A stretch of DNA of 64,000 nucleotides, taken from the NCBI GenBank assembly GCA_017515465.1, contig JAFWFV010000026.1:16173-80172 (forward strand). Direction: 5' to 3'. Under the pieces are notes generated by a model. That model was not told the origin of the DNA. It worked only from the letters and a program-made list of their open reading frames with translations, and made no database searches. The DNA is from Clostridiales bacterium (lineage in GTDB: Bacteria; Bacillota; Clostridia; Saccharofermentanales; Saccharofermentanaceae). This document shows, one piece after another, positions 27,090 through 37,341 of this stretch (its first letter is position 1; each line of letters starts with the position of its first letter). The position numbers and the translations under genes are program-made.

Positions 27090-28652
27090 ATGTCGGGGAA
27101 GAATAAGAGAACAGTCGAACGCAAATTCGCGATCAAGAACAGCGTCGGTAGGATAATCATAATCGGTGCTCTCTTGATACTTCAGGTTGCGGTCCTGTTA
27201 TTTGCATCTCTGTTCCTGTATTCGAAATTCCCTCTGCTGATCTATATCATGTATGGTCTCGGACTGGTTTTCGTCATTGGTCTTAACGCCAAGGACAAGA
27301 CGAATGACATCAAGCTCATCTGGGTGATAATCATATTGTCGCTCCCGATGCTGGGCATCGTGCTCTATCTGCTGTTCCATTACTCTCCAGGTATGCATGT
27401 CATCAAGAAGAAGTTCAGGAACTCCGATAATTCCATGATCGAGAACCTGCAGCAGGATGAAAAGACACGTCATGAGCTTGAAATTGCCGCACCTCATGAA
27501 TACACGATGTTCAAATACCTCAAGGATTATGCGTTATATCCTTTCTATACCAATACCGATACAAAGTTCTACGGTGATGCATCTGATTGCTACAAGGCAA
27601 TGATCGATGACATGTGGAATGCAAAGGAATACATCTTTCTGGAGTATCATGCTATCGAGAACAAGGAGGCTTTCGAGCCTCTGCATAACTGTCTGGCCGC
27701 AAAAGCCAGTCAGGGAGTGGATGTCAGGGTGCTTTATGATGATATCGGTTCATTCGTTTTCGTTAATCCCGATTTCAAGAAGATGCTGGAAAGCGAAGGG
27801 ATAAAGTGTTCTATCTTCAATCCCATGAGCCCTCTGTTCGATGTGTTCATGAACAACCGTGACCACCGCAAGATATGTGTCATTGACGGCGAGATAGGTT
27901 ATACGGGCGGGTTTAATATCGCCAACGAGTATTTTAATATCACCCATCCCTATGGCCAGTGGTTTGATACAGGCATCAGGATGGAAGGCCCTGCCGTCAA
28001 GAACCTTACTGTTATGTTCCTTTCCATGTGGGAGATCTATGATGACACCATGGATGTTATAGATGACAAATTCTTCCGTCAGGAGATCCCTGATAGGAAT
28101 GGAAATGGTTTTATCGTTCCTTATGGTGACAGCCCTCTGGATGACGAACTCACAGGAGAGAATGTTTATATCAACATACTTTATAATTCCAAAAAATACT
28201 GCTGGTTCACGACGCCTTACCTGGTCATCTCCGAGAATATGAGAAGGGCCATCAGCCTCGCTTCCAAGCGGGGAGTAGATGTCAGGATAATCACTCCCGG
28301 CATCCCTGACAAGGTAACCGTTAACAAGCTTACAAAATCATATTATTCGTCACTGATAAATGACGGATGTAAGATATATGAATACATCCCCGGATTCATC
28401 CATGCAAAGATGTGCATCTCAGATGACAAGGTTGCGGTAGTCGGAACGATCAATATGGATTTCAGATCTCTCTACCATCACTTTGAGAATGCCGTTCTCA
28501 TGTATGGAACAGACTGCATCCAGGACATCAAAAAGTGCTTTGATGATCTTACTGAGGTATCGGAGGATGTAACTGGCAAGTTCTCGGTAAGGCCCAACGT
28601 CTTTATCCGCATCGGACGTTCGATCCTAAGGCTTGTGGCACCGATGCTGTAA
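27090..28652 (+). CDS. cls: Cardiolipin synthase (phospholipase D family)
   Basis: 520 residues. The basic N-terminus is followed by two to three membrane helices (~residues 15-95). Two HKD motifs are present: HRKICVID with the following GGFNIANEY, and HAKMCISDD with GTINMDFRS. The enzyme condenses two phosphatidylglycerol molecules to cardiolipin. It begins 6 nt after the aminopeptidase stop without a strong ribosome binding site, so translation may be coupled. Confidence 0.92.
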   Translation: MSGKNKRTVERKFAIKNSVGRIIIIGALLILQVAVLLFASLFLYSKFPLLIYIMYGLGLVFVIGLNAKDKTNDIKLIWVIIILSLPMLGIVLYLLFHYSPGMHVIKKKFRNSDNSMIENLQQDEKTRHELEIAAPHEYTMFKYLKDYALYPFYTNTDTKFYGDASDCYKAMIDDMWNAKEYIFLEYHAIENKEAFEPLHNCLAAKASQGVDVRVLYDDIGSFVFVNPDFKKMLESEGIKCSIFNPMSPLFDVFMNNRDHRKICVIDGEIGYTGGFNIANEYFNITHPYGQWFDTGIRMEGPAVKNLTVMFLSMWEIYDDTMDVIDDKFFRQEIPDRNGNGFIVPYGDSPLDDELTGENVYINILYNSKKYCWFTTPYLVISENMRRAISLASKRGVDVRIITPGIPDKVTVNKLTKSYYSSLINDGCKIYEYIPGFIHAKMCISDDKVAVVGTINMDFRSLYHHFENAVLMYGTDCIQDIKKCFDDLTEVSEDVTGKFSVRPNVFIRIGRSILRLVAPML

Positions 28653-28674
28653 AATATAGAACAGGAGATATGAA

Positions 28675-29937
28675 ATGGGAAAGATCAGATTTTACAACGC
28701 AAAGATACTTACAATGAAGGATGGTTCTCTTATTGAGGGAGAACTCTGGACAGATAATGACAGGATCTCTTATATCGGTCCGTCCTGCAATAATGAAGAG
28801 TCATTTGAAAGGGAGATTGACTGCAAGGGCAATACCCTTATGCCTGGATTAAAGAATGCTCATACCCATTCAGCGATGACATTTTCCAGATCTCTGGCAG
28901 ATGATCTTTCTCTCAATGACTGGCTATTCAAGGCGATATTCCCGAGAGAAGCAAAGCTTACGCATGAGCATATATACTGGTTTACAAAACTCGCTTATGC
29001 TGAATATCTGTCGGGCGGTATTACGGCCTGCTTCGATATGTATCCCAAGAGGATAGAATCGGCTAGGGCAGCAGTAGAGACAGGATTCCGTTATGTCAGT
29101 TGTGACGATGCAAACGATTTCGGAGGGATGGATCTGCTTGAGGAGAACTATAACAAATTTAATTCTTATGATCCGCTGGTTTCTTATATCTATGGTTTTC
29201 ATGCGGAATATACCACGTGTCTGGATAACCTTAAGAGAGTCTCGGAGCTTGCCCATAAGTATGAAGCTCCGGTTTTTGCCCACATAAGTGAGACAAAAGC
29301 CGAGGTTGAAGGCTGTAAGGAAAGATACGGCGTTACACCGGCAGTCCTTTTTGATCAGCTGGGGATCTACGATTTTGGCGGTGGTGGATTCCACTGCGTA
29401 TGGTTTACGGATGAGGATATGGAATTGTTCAGTAAGAAAGGTCTCTGGTCCGTATTCAATGCATGTTCCAATCTGAAGCTGGCCAGCGGCATCACACCCG
29501 TATATAAGTTCATCGAAAAAGACATGAACATTGCCATAGGTACTGACGGAGCAGGATCCAACAACGCTCTGTCCATGTTCAGGGAAATGTATCTCGATAC
29601 CGTCCTGTCAAATGTATTGACTGATAATGCAGCGGCTGTAGATCCATTTAAGATCCTTAAGGCTGCGACAACTGGCGGTGCGCTCTGCATGGGTCTTAAT
29701 GATTGTGATGTATTGGAATCCGGCAAGAAGGCCGATATCATCATGATCGACATGAACAGACCTTCAATGCAGCCTGAAAACAACATAGTCAGGAATATCG
29801 TATATAGCGGCGATAATTCCATCGTCAAGATGACCATGATCGACGGCAGGATCCTATATGAGGATGGCAGTTTCGTATCCATCGATCTTGATGAGGTGAT
29901 CCGCGAGTGCAACAGACTTAAGAAAGATCTCGCCTGA
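28675..29937 (+). CDS. Amidohydrolase of the MtaD/SsnA type (adenosylhomocysteine/methylthioadenosine deaminase-like)
   Basis: 420 residues, GGAGA ribosome binding site. The metal site is built from HTHSAM (residues ~63-68), a His in FHAEYT, another in FAHISETKAE with the catalytic Glu, and the Asp in IGTDGAGSNN. The order and the PREAKLTHE segment match the cytosolic deaminase group that acts on S-adenosylhomocysteine or 5'-methylthioadenosine. Substrate is uncertain; chlorohydrolase or SsnA-like roles cannot be excluded. The ABC exporter genes start 6 nt downstream. Confidence 0.82.
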   Translation: MGKIRFYNAKILTMKDGSLIEGELWTDNDRISYIGPSCNNEESFEREIDCKGNTLMPGLKNAHTHSAMTFSRSLADDLSLNDWLFKAIFPREAKLTHEHIYWFTKLAYAEYLSGGITACFDMYPKRIESARAAVETGFRYVSCDDANDFGGMDLLEENYNKFNSYDPLVSYIYGFHAEYTTCLDNLKRVSELAHKYEAPVFAHISETKAEVEGCKERYGVTPAVLFDQLGIYDFGGGGFHCVWFTDEDMELFSKKGLWSVFNACSNLKLASGITPVYKFIEKDMNIAIGTDGAGSNNALSMFREMYLDTVLSNVLTDNAAAVDPFKILKAATTGGALCMGLNDCDVLESGKKADIIMIDMNRPSMQPENNIVRNIVYSGDNSIVKMTMIDGRILYEDGSFVSIDLDEVIRECNRLKKDLA

Positions 29938-29943
29938 TCTGCC

Positions 29944-31665
29944 ATGAACCTGATATTCCGGTACATCGGCAAGTACAAAGCCGTTTCGGTCTTAAGCCCT
30001 GTGTTTAAACTGCTCGAAGCATGCTTTGAACTGACAGTCCCTCTGATAATCGCTGACCTGATCGATAAAGGTATAGCGACGTCTGATAACGGCCTGATTA
30101 GTTCCAGGATAGTCCTTCTGGTGATATTTGCAGTGGTGGGTTTTGCATGTGCTATTACTGCCCAGTATTTTGCCGCGTATTCTGCTAACGGGATCACAGC
30201 AGCAATCAGGGAAGACCTGTTCAGACACATAGAATCACTGTCCGTGGAGACCTACGAGAAGACAGGATCTGCCAGGATCATCACAGGACTCACATCTGAC
30301 ATCAATCAGATCTCATCGGGTATCAACCTGACCTTGAGACTTCTATTAAGATCGCCCTTCATCGTGGCAGGTGCTGCGATCATGGCTTTTGCAGTAAGCC
30401 CCAGGATGTCCCTGATATTCATCGGTATGCTCGCTCTGCTGAGCCTGTTCATATTCCTTAACATGAAGCTGCTCATTCCTCTCAACACAAAGACGAGGGA
30501 GGCAATGGAAAAGCTCGTCACCAAGACCTCCAACGGAATTTCCGGATCAAAGGTTATCAGGGGCTTTAACAGACAGGATGATGACTGTTCTGAATTCCGC
30601 AGTATCAACGGCATTCTCAATACCCTCCAGAAGAAGACGGGCAGGGTATCAGCGCTTTTGAACCCTATAACGTTTGTCATCGTAAATATCAGCATATGCC
30701 TGCTCATATACACAGGTGCCATCAATGTATCGCATGGTGATCTGACTCAGGGCGAGGTTGTAGCTCTCTATAATTACATGTCTCAGATCCTGGTGGAACT
30801 GATCAAGTTTGCAAATCTGATCGTAAATGTCAGCAGGGCAGTGGCATGTGCCGGCAGGGTAGACAGATTCTTTTCTCTTCCTGCGGAGAATAAGGGAACG
30901 GCTGAACTGAATGACAGTTCCATGCCTCACGAGATATCATTCGATCACATATCTTTCAGATATCCTGATTCGAACAATGATATCCTCAGTGATATATCAT
31001 TCAGGATCGCTCCGGGAGAGAGGATAGGAATAGTCGGCAAGACGGGATCAGGTAAATCCACTCTGGTATCCCTCATGGCAGGTCTGTTAAGACCCAATGC
31101 GGGCAGCATAACAGTAGACGGGATCCCCATGGATGATCTGACTGACAGGAGCAGATCGTCTTCCATCGCACTTAGCATCCAAAAGGCAGGACTGTTTACA
31201 GGCAGCGTCGGATATAATATCTCTTTGGACCGTGAGGGTATAACTGATGAGATGATAAGAAAGGCATCTGAGATCTCCTGCTGTGAAGAGTTCATATCAT
31301 CCCGTCCTGAAGGATACGATTACAAAGTCTATGCTCTGGGTACAGGGCTTTCAGGAGGACAGAAGCAGAGGATCAACATCGCCAGGAGCCTGGCAGGCAG
31401 ACCGGGTATCCTGATACTGGATGATTCCACGTCAGCACTGGATGCCGGAACAGAGAGAAAGTTTCTTACCAACCTGGATAACATGGATTATAAACCTACC
31501 GTGATCATGATCTCCCAGAAGATCAATTCGGTAAAGGATATGGACAGGATCATGCTGATCGAAGACGGTAAGATATCATGTTTTGCGCCTCATAAGGAAC
31601 TCTATGGCATATCCGGCAGCTACCGCACTCTGTGTGAACTACAGGGGGTGAATGTAAATGAGTAA
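29944..31665 (+). CDS. ABC exporter half-transporter, subunit with degenerate ATPase site
   Basis: 573 residues: six membrane helices (~1-310) fused to an ABC ATPase. Walker A is GKTGSGKST and the signature is canonical (LSGGQKQR), but Walker B ends in Asp rather than Glu (LILDDSTSALD) and the H-loop His is Gln (MISQKIN). This is the pattern of the non-hydrolysing site in heterodimeric exporters such as TM287/288, BmrCD or LmrCD. It overlaps its partner gene by 8 nt. Substrate is probably a drug or lipid-like compound. Confidence 0.9.
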   Translation: MNLIFRYIGKYKAVSVLSPVFKLLEACFELTVPLIIADLIDKGIATSDNGLISSRIVLLVIFAVVGFACAITAQYFAAYSANGITAAIREDLFRHIESLSVETYEKTGSARIITGLTSDINQISSGINLTLRLLLRSPFIVAGAAIMAFAVSPRMSLIFIGMLALLSLFIFLNMKLLIPLNTKTREAMEKLVTKTSNGISGSKVIRGFNRQDDDCSEFRSINGILNTLQKKTGRVSALLNPITFVIVNISICLLIYTGAINVSHGDLTQGEVVALYNYMSQILVELIKFANLIVNVSRAVACAGRVDRFFSLPAENKGTAELNDSSMPHEISFDHISFRYPDSNNDILSDISFRIAPGERIGIVGKTGSGKSTLVSLMAGLLRPNAGSITVDGIPMDDLTDRSRSSSIALSIQKAGLFTGSVGYNISLDREGITDEMIRKASEISCCEEFISSRPEGYDYKVYALGTGLSGGQKQRINIARSLAGRPGILILDDSTSALDAGTERKFLTNLDNMDYKPTVIMISQKINSVKDMDRIMLIEDGKISCFAPHKELYGISGSYRTLCELQGVNVNE

Positions 31666-33430
31666 AAAGAAAGCTTCTGTGATCAGCCTAAATACATTGA
31701 AGAGACTGACCGGATATTTCGGCAGGACAGGAGCGCTTGCCGTACTGTCATTTATCCTTTCATCTGTATTTGCATTCATGTCGATGCTGATACCCTATTA
31801 TGCAGGTGAGACGATAGACCTGCTGGGTCCTGATATTGGGAATAGCATGGATGCAGTTGTCAGGGGAGTCATACTGATCGCTGTAATAGCCGCAACAGGT
31901 GCCGTCTCACAGCTTATAATGCTGAGGATCAACAACAGGATCTCCTACGACATCATAGAATCTCTCAAGAACGATGCCTACGGCAAGATCAGAAGGCTCC
32001 CGGTATCTTACATAGACAGGAACGAGACAGGTTCTATCCAGAGCCTGGTCATTAACGACTGTGAGACTGTGGGAGACGGACTTATCCTGTTCCTCAACCA
32101 GTTCTTCTGCGGCATAGTATCGATACTTGTAACACTTGTTATAATGCTGATGCTCAACTGGAAGATCGCGCTGTACGTGATACTCTTTACGCCTGTATCA
32201 TTTATCATCTCGTATCTGATCTCATCAGGGTCATACAAGTCGTTCAAAAAGAGTTCCGAGATCAGGAGCTCCCAGACGTCATACATAGGTGAGGCATGCA
32301 GCAGGTTCAGAGAAGGGAAAGTGTACGACCTGCGTGCAAATACCGTATCTGCTTTTAATGAACTGAACGAGGAATACAGAAAGACCTCTTCTAAGGCAAC
32401 ATTCCTCTCGTCTATCACCAATCCTTCTACCAGATTCGTCAATGCTCTGATATATGCGGGTGTAGCCCTGATAGGCTCTCTCAGCGTCATATCCGGCAGC
32501 ATGACTGTAGGTATCATGAGTGCTCTGCTCATGTATGCCAACCAGTTCATGAAACCGTTTAATGATCTTTCCTCGGTATTTACTGAGCTGTCTGACAGCT
32601 TTGCCTGCCTGGACAGGCTGTTCCGTTTCCTGGATGAGGAGGAGATAGTTCCCGAGGAGGACACTACTCCTGAGACCATAAAGGACAAGGATAATGTCAG
32701 GATAGAATTCAGGGATGTCTCATTCTCTTATGTTAAGGGCAAGCAGGTCCTGAAAAACGTTTCTTTTGTGATCGAACCCGGACAATCTGCTGCGATAGTA
32801 GGACCTACAGGAGGCGGGAAATCCACGGTCATCAATCTGCTCCTCAGATACTATACTGTTGATTCGGGTGAGATCCTCATCAATGGCAGGAGCATCTACG
32901 ACATCCCCAGGCATGAACTCAGGCAGCTGATAGGCCTGGTTGCCCAGGACAACTGGTTCAAGAACGGAACAGTAATGGAAAACATTAAATATGGAGATCC
33001 CGGAATGTCTGATGACAAAGCCTTTGACGCAGCAGCCAGGACTGGAGCTGATTCCTTCATAGACAACCTGCCTTCCAGGTACTCTGAAGAGATCTCAGGA
33101 GACAGGGACGATATATCCGAAGGGCAGAAACAGCTCCTGAGCATTACCAGGATCATGGCATATGACCCGGAGGTCATCATACTTGACGAGGCAACATCGT
33201 CCGTTGATATCCTGACTGAGATCAGGATCCAGAAGGCTGTAAGAGAGCTTCTTAACGGCCGCACAGGAATAATAATCGCACACAGGCTTAAAACGATCGT
33301 TGATTGTGATAAGATAATTGTTATTGAAGACGGAAGGGTAGCCGAGACGGGCAGTCACAGTGAACTGATCAGTAACGGCGGATTCTATGCCGGATTATTT
33401 GAAGCATACGGAGGACTCGGAGTTGAGTAA
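31658..33430 (+). CDS. ABC exporter half-transporter, partner subunit
   Basis: 590 residues: six membrane helices then the ATPase domain with Walker A GPTGGGKST, a deviant signature ISEGQKQ, an intact Walker B IILDEATSSVD and an intact H-loop AHRLKT. The deviant signature here would pair with the degenerate Walker site of the upstream subunit, and the intact Walker site here with that subunit's normal signature. The two genes therefore form one asymmetric heterodimer. It ends overlapping the likely murD start. Confidence 0.92.
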   Translation: MSKKKASVISLNTLKRLTGYFGRTGALAVLSFILSSVFAFMSMLIPYYAGETIDLLGPDIGNSMDAVVRGVILIAVIAATGAVSQLIMLRINNRISYDIIESLKNDAYGKIRRLPVSYIDRNETGSIQSLVINDCETVGDGLILFLNQFFCGIVSILVTLVIMLMLNWKIALYVILFTPVSFIISYLISSGSYKSFKKSSEIRSSQTSYIGEACSRFREGKVYDLRANTVSAFNELNEEYRKTSSKATFLSSITNPSTRFVNALIYAGVALIGSLSVISGSMTVGIMSALLMYANQFMKPFNDLSSVFTELSDSFACLDRLFRFLDEEEIVPEEDTTPETIKDKDNVRIEFRDVSFSYVKGKQVLKNVSFVIEPGQSAAIVGPTGGGKSTVINLLLRYYTVDSGEILINGRSIYDIPRHELRQLIGLVAQDNWFKNGTVMENIKYGDPGMSDDKAFDAAARTGADSFIDNLPSRYSEEISGDRDDISEGQKQLLSITRIMAYDPEVIILDEATSSVDILTEIRIQKAVRELLNGRTGIIIAHRLKTIVDCDKIIVIEDGRVAETGSHSELISNGGFYAGLFEAYGGLGVE

Positions 33431-34913
33431 TTTAAGACTTGAGAAGTTCAAGAAATACATAAAGGGAAGAAGAGCAGCAGTCATCGGTGTAGGCATCTCC
33501 AACAGGCCTCTCATCAAATGGCTTGATTCACTGGGCGCAGATATCACCGCATTTGATGCACACGATACCGGTGAGCCGTCCATAGCCAAGGCCGTGGAAG
33601 ACTTCAAGGAGATGAACGTAAAGGTCAGATGGTCACTTGGCTCTGATTACATGAAGCCGCTGTTCGATGAGACCTTCGACATCGTATTCAAGACTCCGAA
33701 GATGAGATTTACCGTTGATGCACTGGAATCCCAGCGCCGCAAGGGTGCCGTCCTTACAACTGAGATGGAACTGTTCCTGGATCTCTGCCCGGCAGAGACT
33801 TTCGGGATCACAGGTTCAGACGGCAAGACGACTACGACCACCATCGTTTATGAGATCCTCAGGACTGCAGGGTATAACTGCTATCTCGGAGGTAATATCG
33901 GAACGCCTCTGCTGGACCAGATCGAAAAGATAACGCCTGAGGACAAGGTAGTCCTCGAGCTTTCATCTTTCCAGCTCCTGGGGTTGAAGAGAAGCGTTGA
34001 TAATGCGATAGTAACAAACATCACGCCCAACCATCTGGATTTCCATTTTGATTATCAGGAATACATTTCCAGCAAGACCAATATATTTGCAAATCAGGGT
34101 GCAACGGGCAAGCTCGTACTGAACTCAGCCAACGACCTGACATACGACATGAGGAACATTGCACGCGGCAGGGTCTCATATTTCTGCGGTGATTCATGCG
34201 TCAATCTGAGGAACATATATAAGAATGCAGATATCGCATTCCTGGATGATGACGGATCATTATGCCTGCAGACGCCTAAGGGAATCCAGAGGATCATCGA
34301 TAAGAACGATATCCTGATCCCCGGATCCCACAACGTTCAGAATTTCCTGGCAGCGATCGCATTGACGTCTGATCTTGTCAGTACGGATGACATCGTAACT
34401 GTTGCAAAGAATTTCAAGGGCGTTCAGCACAGGATCGAATTCGTTCGTGAATTAGACGGTGTTAAGTGGTACAACTCATCCATCGATACATCTCCTAACC
34501 GTACCATCAACACCATGAATGCCCTGTCTGACAGGAACATGCATGGTGTCCTCATCTGCGGAGGCAAGGACAAACAGTGCGTATACGACGGCCTGGGAGA
34601 TGCGATCCTCAAGTTCGCTGACAGGATAGTTATCTACGGATCCAATGCCAGGCTCGTTAGGCAGATCCTGGAAAAAGAAGCAGACGGCCGTAAGTACGAG
34701 GTGTTCGAGATAGAAGGCGGGGACGAAGTATACGAACTTCCCGCTACCAGAGAGAAAGCTCTTCAGAACATGACCGAAGCCGTAAACAAGGCCAGGTCAT
34801 TGGCAAAGCCCGGAGACGTTGTTATAATGTCCAGTGTTGGTACGTCATACGATCACTTCAGGCATTTCGAACATAGAGGAGATCTTTTCAAGAAGCTTGT
34901 AAATGATCTTTGA
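33423..34913 (+). CDS. murD: UDP-N-acetylmuramoyl-L-alanine--D-glutamate ligase
   Basis: 496 residues from the TTG at 33423, which has GGAGG 8 nt upstream (33410-33414) and overlaps the ABC gene by 8 nt; an earlier in-frame ATG at 33387 has no such site. The Mur ligase ATP site is GITGSDGKTTTT; NHLDFH and the C-terminal domain with GVLICGGKDKQ follow. It adds D-glutamate to UDP-MurNAc-L-Ala in peptidoglycan synthesis. It is away from the usual division-cell-wall cluster. Confidence 0.9.
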   Translation: MSNLRLEKFKKYIKGRRAAVIGVGISNRPLIKWLDSLGADITAFDAHDTGEPSIAKAVEDFKEMNVKVRWSLGSDYMKPLFDETFDIVFKTPKMRFTVDALESQRRKGAVLTTEMELFLDLCPAETFGITGSDGKTTTTTIVYEILRTAGYNCYLGGNIGTPLLDQIEKITPEDKVVLELSSFQLLGLKRSVDNAIVTNITPNHLDFHFDYQEYISSKTNIFANQGATGKLVLNSANDLTYDMRNIARGRVSYFCGDSCVNLRNIYKNADIAFLDDDGSLCLQTPKGIQRIIDKNDILIPGSHNVQNFLAAIALTSDLVSTDDIVTVAKNFKGVQHRIEFVRELDGVKWYNSSIDTSPNRTINTMNALSDRNMHGVLICGGKDKQCVYDGLGDAILKFADRIVIYGSNARLVRQILEKEADGRKYEVFEIEGGDEVYELPATREKALQNMTEAVNKARSLAKPGDVVIMSSVGTSYDHFRHFEHRGDLFKKLVNDL

Positions 34914-34955
34914 TGTATGATTTATCCATAATCTGATCTGGTGGGGTGGGACCAA

Positions 34956-37316
34956 ATGAAAAGATTGTTGTCAGCCGTTATAGCGGCTTCCATGTTATTT
35001 ACAGCAACTAATGTATCGATGGCAGATGATGGATCTCCGGATACGGCCATTTCCGAAGAAACTGAAGCATCAGAGGAAACTGAAGAAACGGAAGTTGCTG
35101 AAGTAGCTGAAATACCTGAGGTTACTGACGTTTCCGAAGCGGTTCAGGAACCTTGCGATACTGTTGAAGGAACGGGCAGCAGGTACGATGCAGATACTCA
35201 TATACTGTATCTGGAGGGTGATGTTGATCATGATGTTGTCAGTAACCTGTTAAGAGGTGTAACTGACAGCGGCATCAGTATCGTTGTTTCTCCTGCCGGC
35301 GCGACTCTGACCGGCTGCAGCAGCCTGTTCCAGTTTAATAATGATATCGTCAGCATCGATCTGACAGGCGCTATCATCTCATCAGGTGTGACGAGCATGA
35401 GCAGGATGTTCTACGGGCTGAGCAAACTGACATCTCTTGATCTCGGCGACAGCTTTGATGTCTCTAATATCACTGATATGTCCAATATGTTCGCATATTG
35501 TTCCTCACTTACTGATCTGGAACTGGGTGATGACTTTACTCCCGGCAACGCCCGTAAGATGAACGGCATGTTTGCAAATTGCAATAACCTGGAACATCTT
35601 GACTTTGGGTCGAGATTCCTCACTCTCAATGCAACGAACATGAAGAGTATGTTCGAGTCATGCGGCAAGCTGGGATCCATTGATCTCGGTGACTGGTTCA
35701 TGACATCCAAGGTCACGGACATGAGCTTTATGTTCAATGGCTGCAGCTCCCTGTCATCTCTTGATCTGGGCGACAGGTTTGATACCTCATCATGTACGGA
35801 CATGAGATCCATGTTCTGTGACTGCAATAAGCTGGAATCGGTCGATCTCGGCGACAGTTTCGACACATCAAATGTTGCAGCCATGGGAAGCATGTTCAGT
35901 AAGTGCAGTTCGCTTCAGTCTCTGGATCTGGGCGGCAGCTTCAATACCGGGAAGGTTACGGGAATGACTGCCATGTTCAGCTACTGCAGATCTCTTACAT
36001 CCCTTGATCTCGGTGTTCATTTCGATACTTCCCGTGTTAACAACATGAACAGCATGTTCTATATGTGTGATAAACTGACAAACCTCAATCTGGGCCCTGT
36101 ATTTGACACCTCATCTGCTGATACCATGTCTCTGATGTTCAGAGACTGCAGTTCTTTCAGGGTTATCGATCTCGGCAATCATTTTGACGTCAGCAACGCT
36201 GAGGATATCTCCTATATGTTCATGGGATGCAGCAAGCTGGAAAGTATATTTACAGGATGCGACTGGGATACATCCGGCATCAGGTTCCAGAACAACGTCT
36301 TTACCGGATGTACATTGCTTAAGGGAGGATCAGGGACATCATTTGATCCTTCTGCCGTTGACAAGACATATGCCAGAATTGACGGTGGTACAGATCATCC
36401 GGGTTATTTCACCAGCCTTTCACATCTTGAAGGATATACGATATCACTTGACGGATCGGTCGGAGTAAACATGTATATGTCTCTTTCTCCTTCTATCCTG
36501 GAGTACGACGATCCCTATATGGAGTTTACGCTTCCTGACGGCAGGGTATCACGTGTCTATCTCAAGGCTAAAGAGGGTGAGGACAGGGATCTGGCTTATG
36601 AAAAGACTGTTGAGGAAAAGCAGTGCTATGTATTCAGCCGCCGTCTGAATGCAAAGCAGACAGGTGATGAGATCACAGCAGTATTTGTTTTTGGAAATGG
36701 TGAGTCAAGCCATACATACAGCTTCTCCGTTGAAACGTATTTTTATGCTTTACAGAGACTCATAGAAGAAGGAAAGATCGACAGTAAGTATGCGGCAGTT
36801 GCCGCATCGATGATCCTGTACGGAAAGTCTGCAAGGTGTTTCTTCGGATACAACGATTCCGGACTCGAATATAACGTGGTCAAGAATGAGATCGATATCA
36901 AATTCCAATATCTCGGATTCGATACGGATAGAGAATATGACATGTCCCTGCTGCCTGATCAGTTGAAGTTCGTTGGCTCCACTATGGCACTTGGTTCTGA
37001 GGTATCCCTGAAGCTGTATTTTGACAAAGGCATCCTTTTTACCGGTGCAGAATGCACTAATGGAGATATCGATGTCAGGGTGGCAGATGCAGGCGGGTTC
37101 CAGACTGTTGTGCTCCGCAACATACCTACATCCCAGCTTGACCGTGATTTCACTATCCGGATCTCAACGTCTCAGGGAAGCTTTACGGTTACTGCAAGCC
37201 CGATGGTATATTGTGCCAGTGTCATCAGGGATCAGTCCTCCTATTCAGACAGGCTTGTAACGCTCATTAAAGGGTTGGCAATCTATAATTTTTGTACCGT
37301 TTATGATATAAGGTGA
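34956..37316 (+). CDS. Secreted DUF285/BspA-like surface repeat protein
   Basis: 786 residues from the ATG at 34956, with GGGGTGGG 5 nt upstream; a GTG at 34941 is in frame but gives a poor N-terminus. A signal peptide (~1-23, ending near MADDG) precedes a Glu/Thr-rich acidic stretch. About eleven DUF285-type repeats of ~24-25 residues follow, pattern M..MF..C..L..LDLG..FDTS.V.D, up to about residue 460. The C-terminal ~310 residues contain a separate module beginning LEGYTISLDGSVGVNMYM, a segment I associate with other clostridial surface proteins. No sortase signal is seen. Probably an adhesin or binding protein. Confidence 0.82.
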   Translation: MKRLLSAVIAASMLFTATNVSMADDGSPDTAISEETEASEETEETEVAEVAEIPEVTDVSEAVQEPCDTVEGTGSRYDADTHILYLEGDVDHDVVSNLLRGVTDSGISIVVSPAGATLTGCSSLFQFNNDIVSIDLTGAIISSGVTSMSRMFYGLSKLTSLDLGDSFDVSNITDMSNMFAYCSSLTDLELGDDFTPGNARKMNGMFANCNNLEHLDFGSRFLTLNATNMKSMFESCGKLGSIDLGDWFMTSKVTDMSFMFNGCSSLSSLDLGDRFDTSSCTDMRSMFCDCNKLESVDLGDSFDTSNVAAMGSMFSKCSSLQSLDLGGSFNTGKVTGMTAMFSYCRSLTSLDLGVHFDTSRVNNMNSMFYMCDKLTNLNLGPVFDTSSADTMSLMFRDCSSFRVIDLGNHFDVSNAEDISYMFMGCSKLESIFTGCDWDTSGIRFQNNVFTGCTLLKGGSGTSFDPSAVDKTYARIDGGTDHPGYFTSLSHLEGYTISLDGSVGVNMYMSLSPSILEYDDPYMEFTLPDGRVSRVYLKAKEGEDRDLAYEKTVEEKQCYVFSRRLNAKQTGDEITAVFVFGNGESSHTYSFSVETYFYALQRLIEEGKIDSKYAAVAASMILYGKSARCFFGYNDSGLEYNVVKNEIDIKFQYLGFDTDREYDMSLLPDQLKFVGSTMALGSEVSLKLYFDKGILFTGAECTNGDIDVRVADAGGFQTVVLRNIPTSQLDRDFTIRISTSQGSFTVTASPMVYCASVIRDQSSYSDRLVTLIKGLAIYNFCTVYDIR

Positions 37317-37326
37317 TATGCGGCAG

Positions 37327-37335
37327 TGTTAAAAT
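37327..37335 (+). promoter_or_regulatory. Extended -10 immediately before a probably leaderless MATE gene
   Basis: TGT-TAAAAT at 37327-37335 is an extended -10 (TG at 37327-37328). The ATG of the MATE gene is at 37342, about the expected transcription start. No ribosome binding site is present between them. Confidence 0.4.
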
Positions 37336-37341
37336 GCCCGC

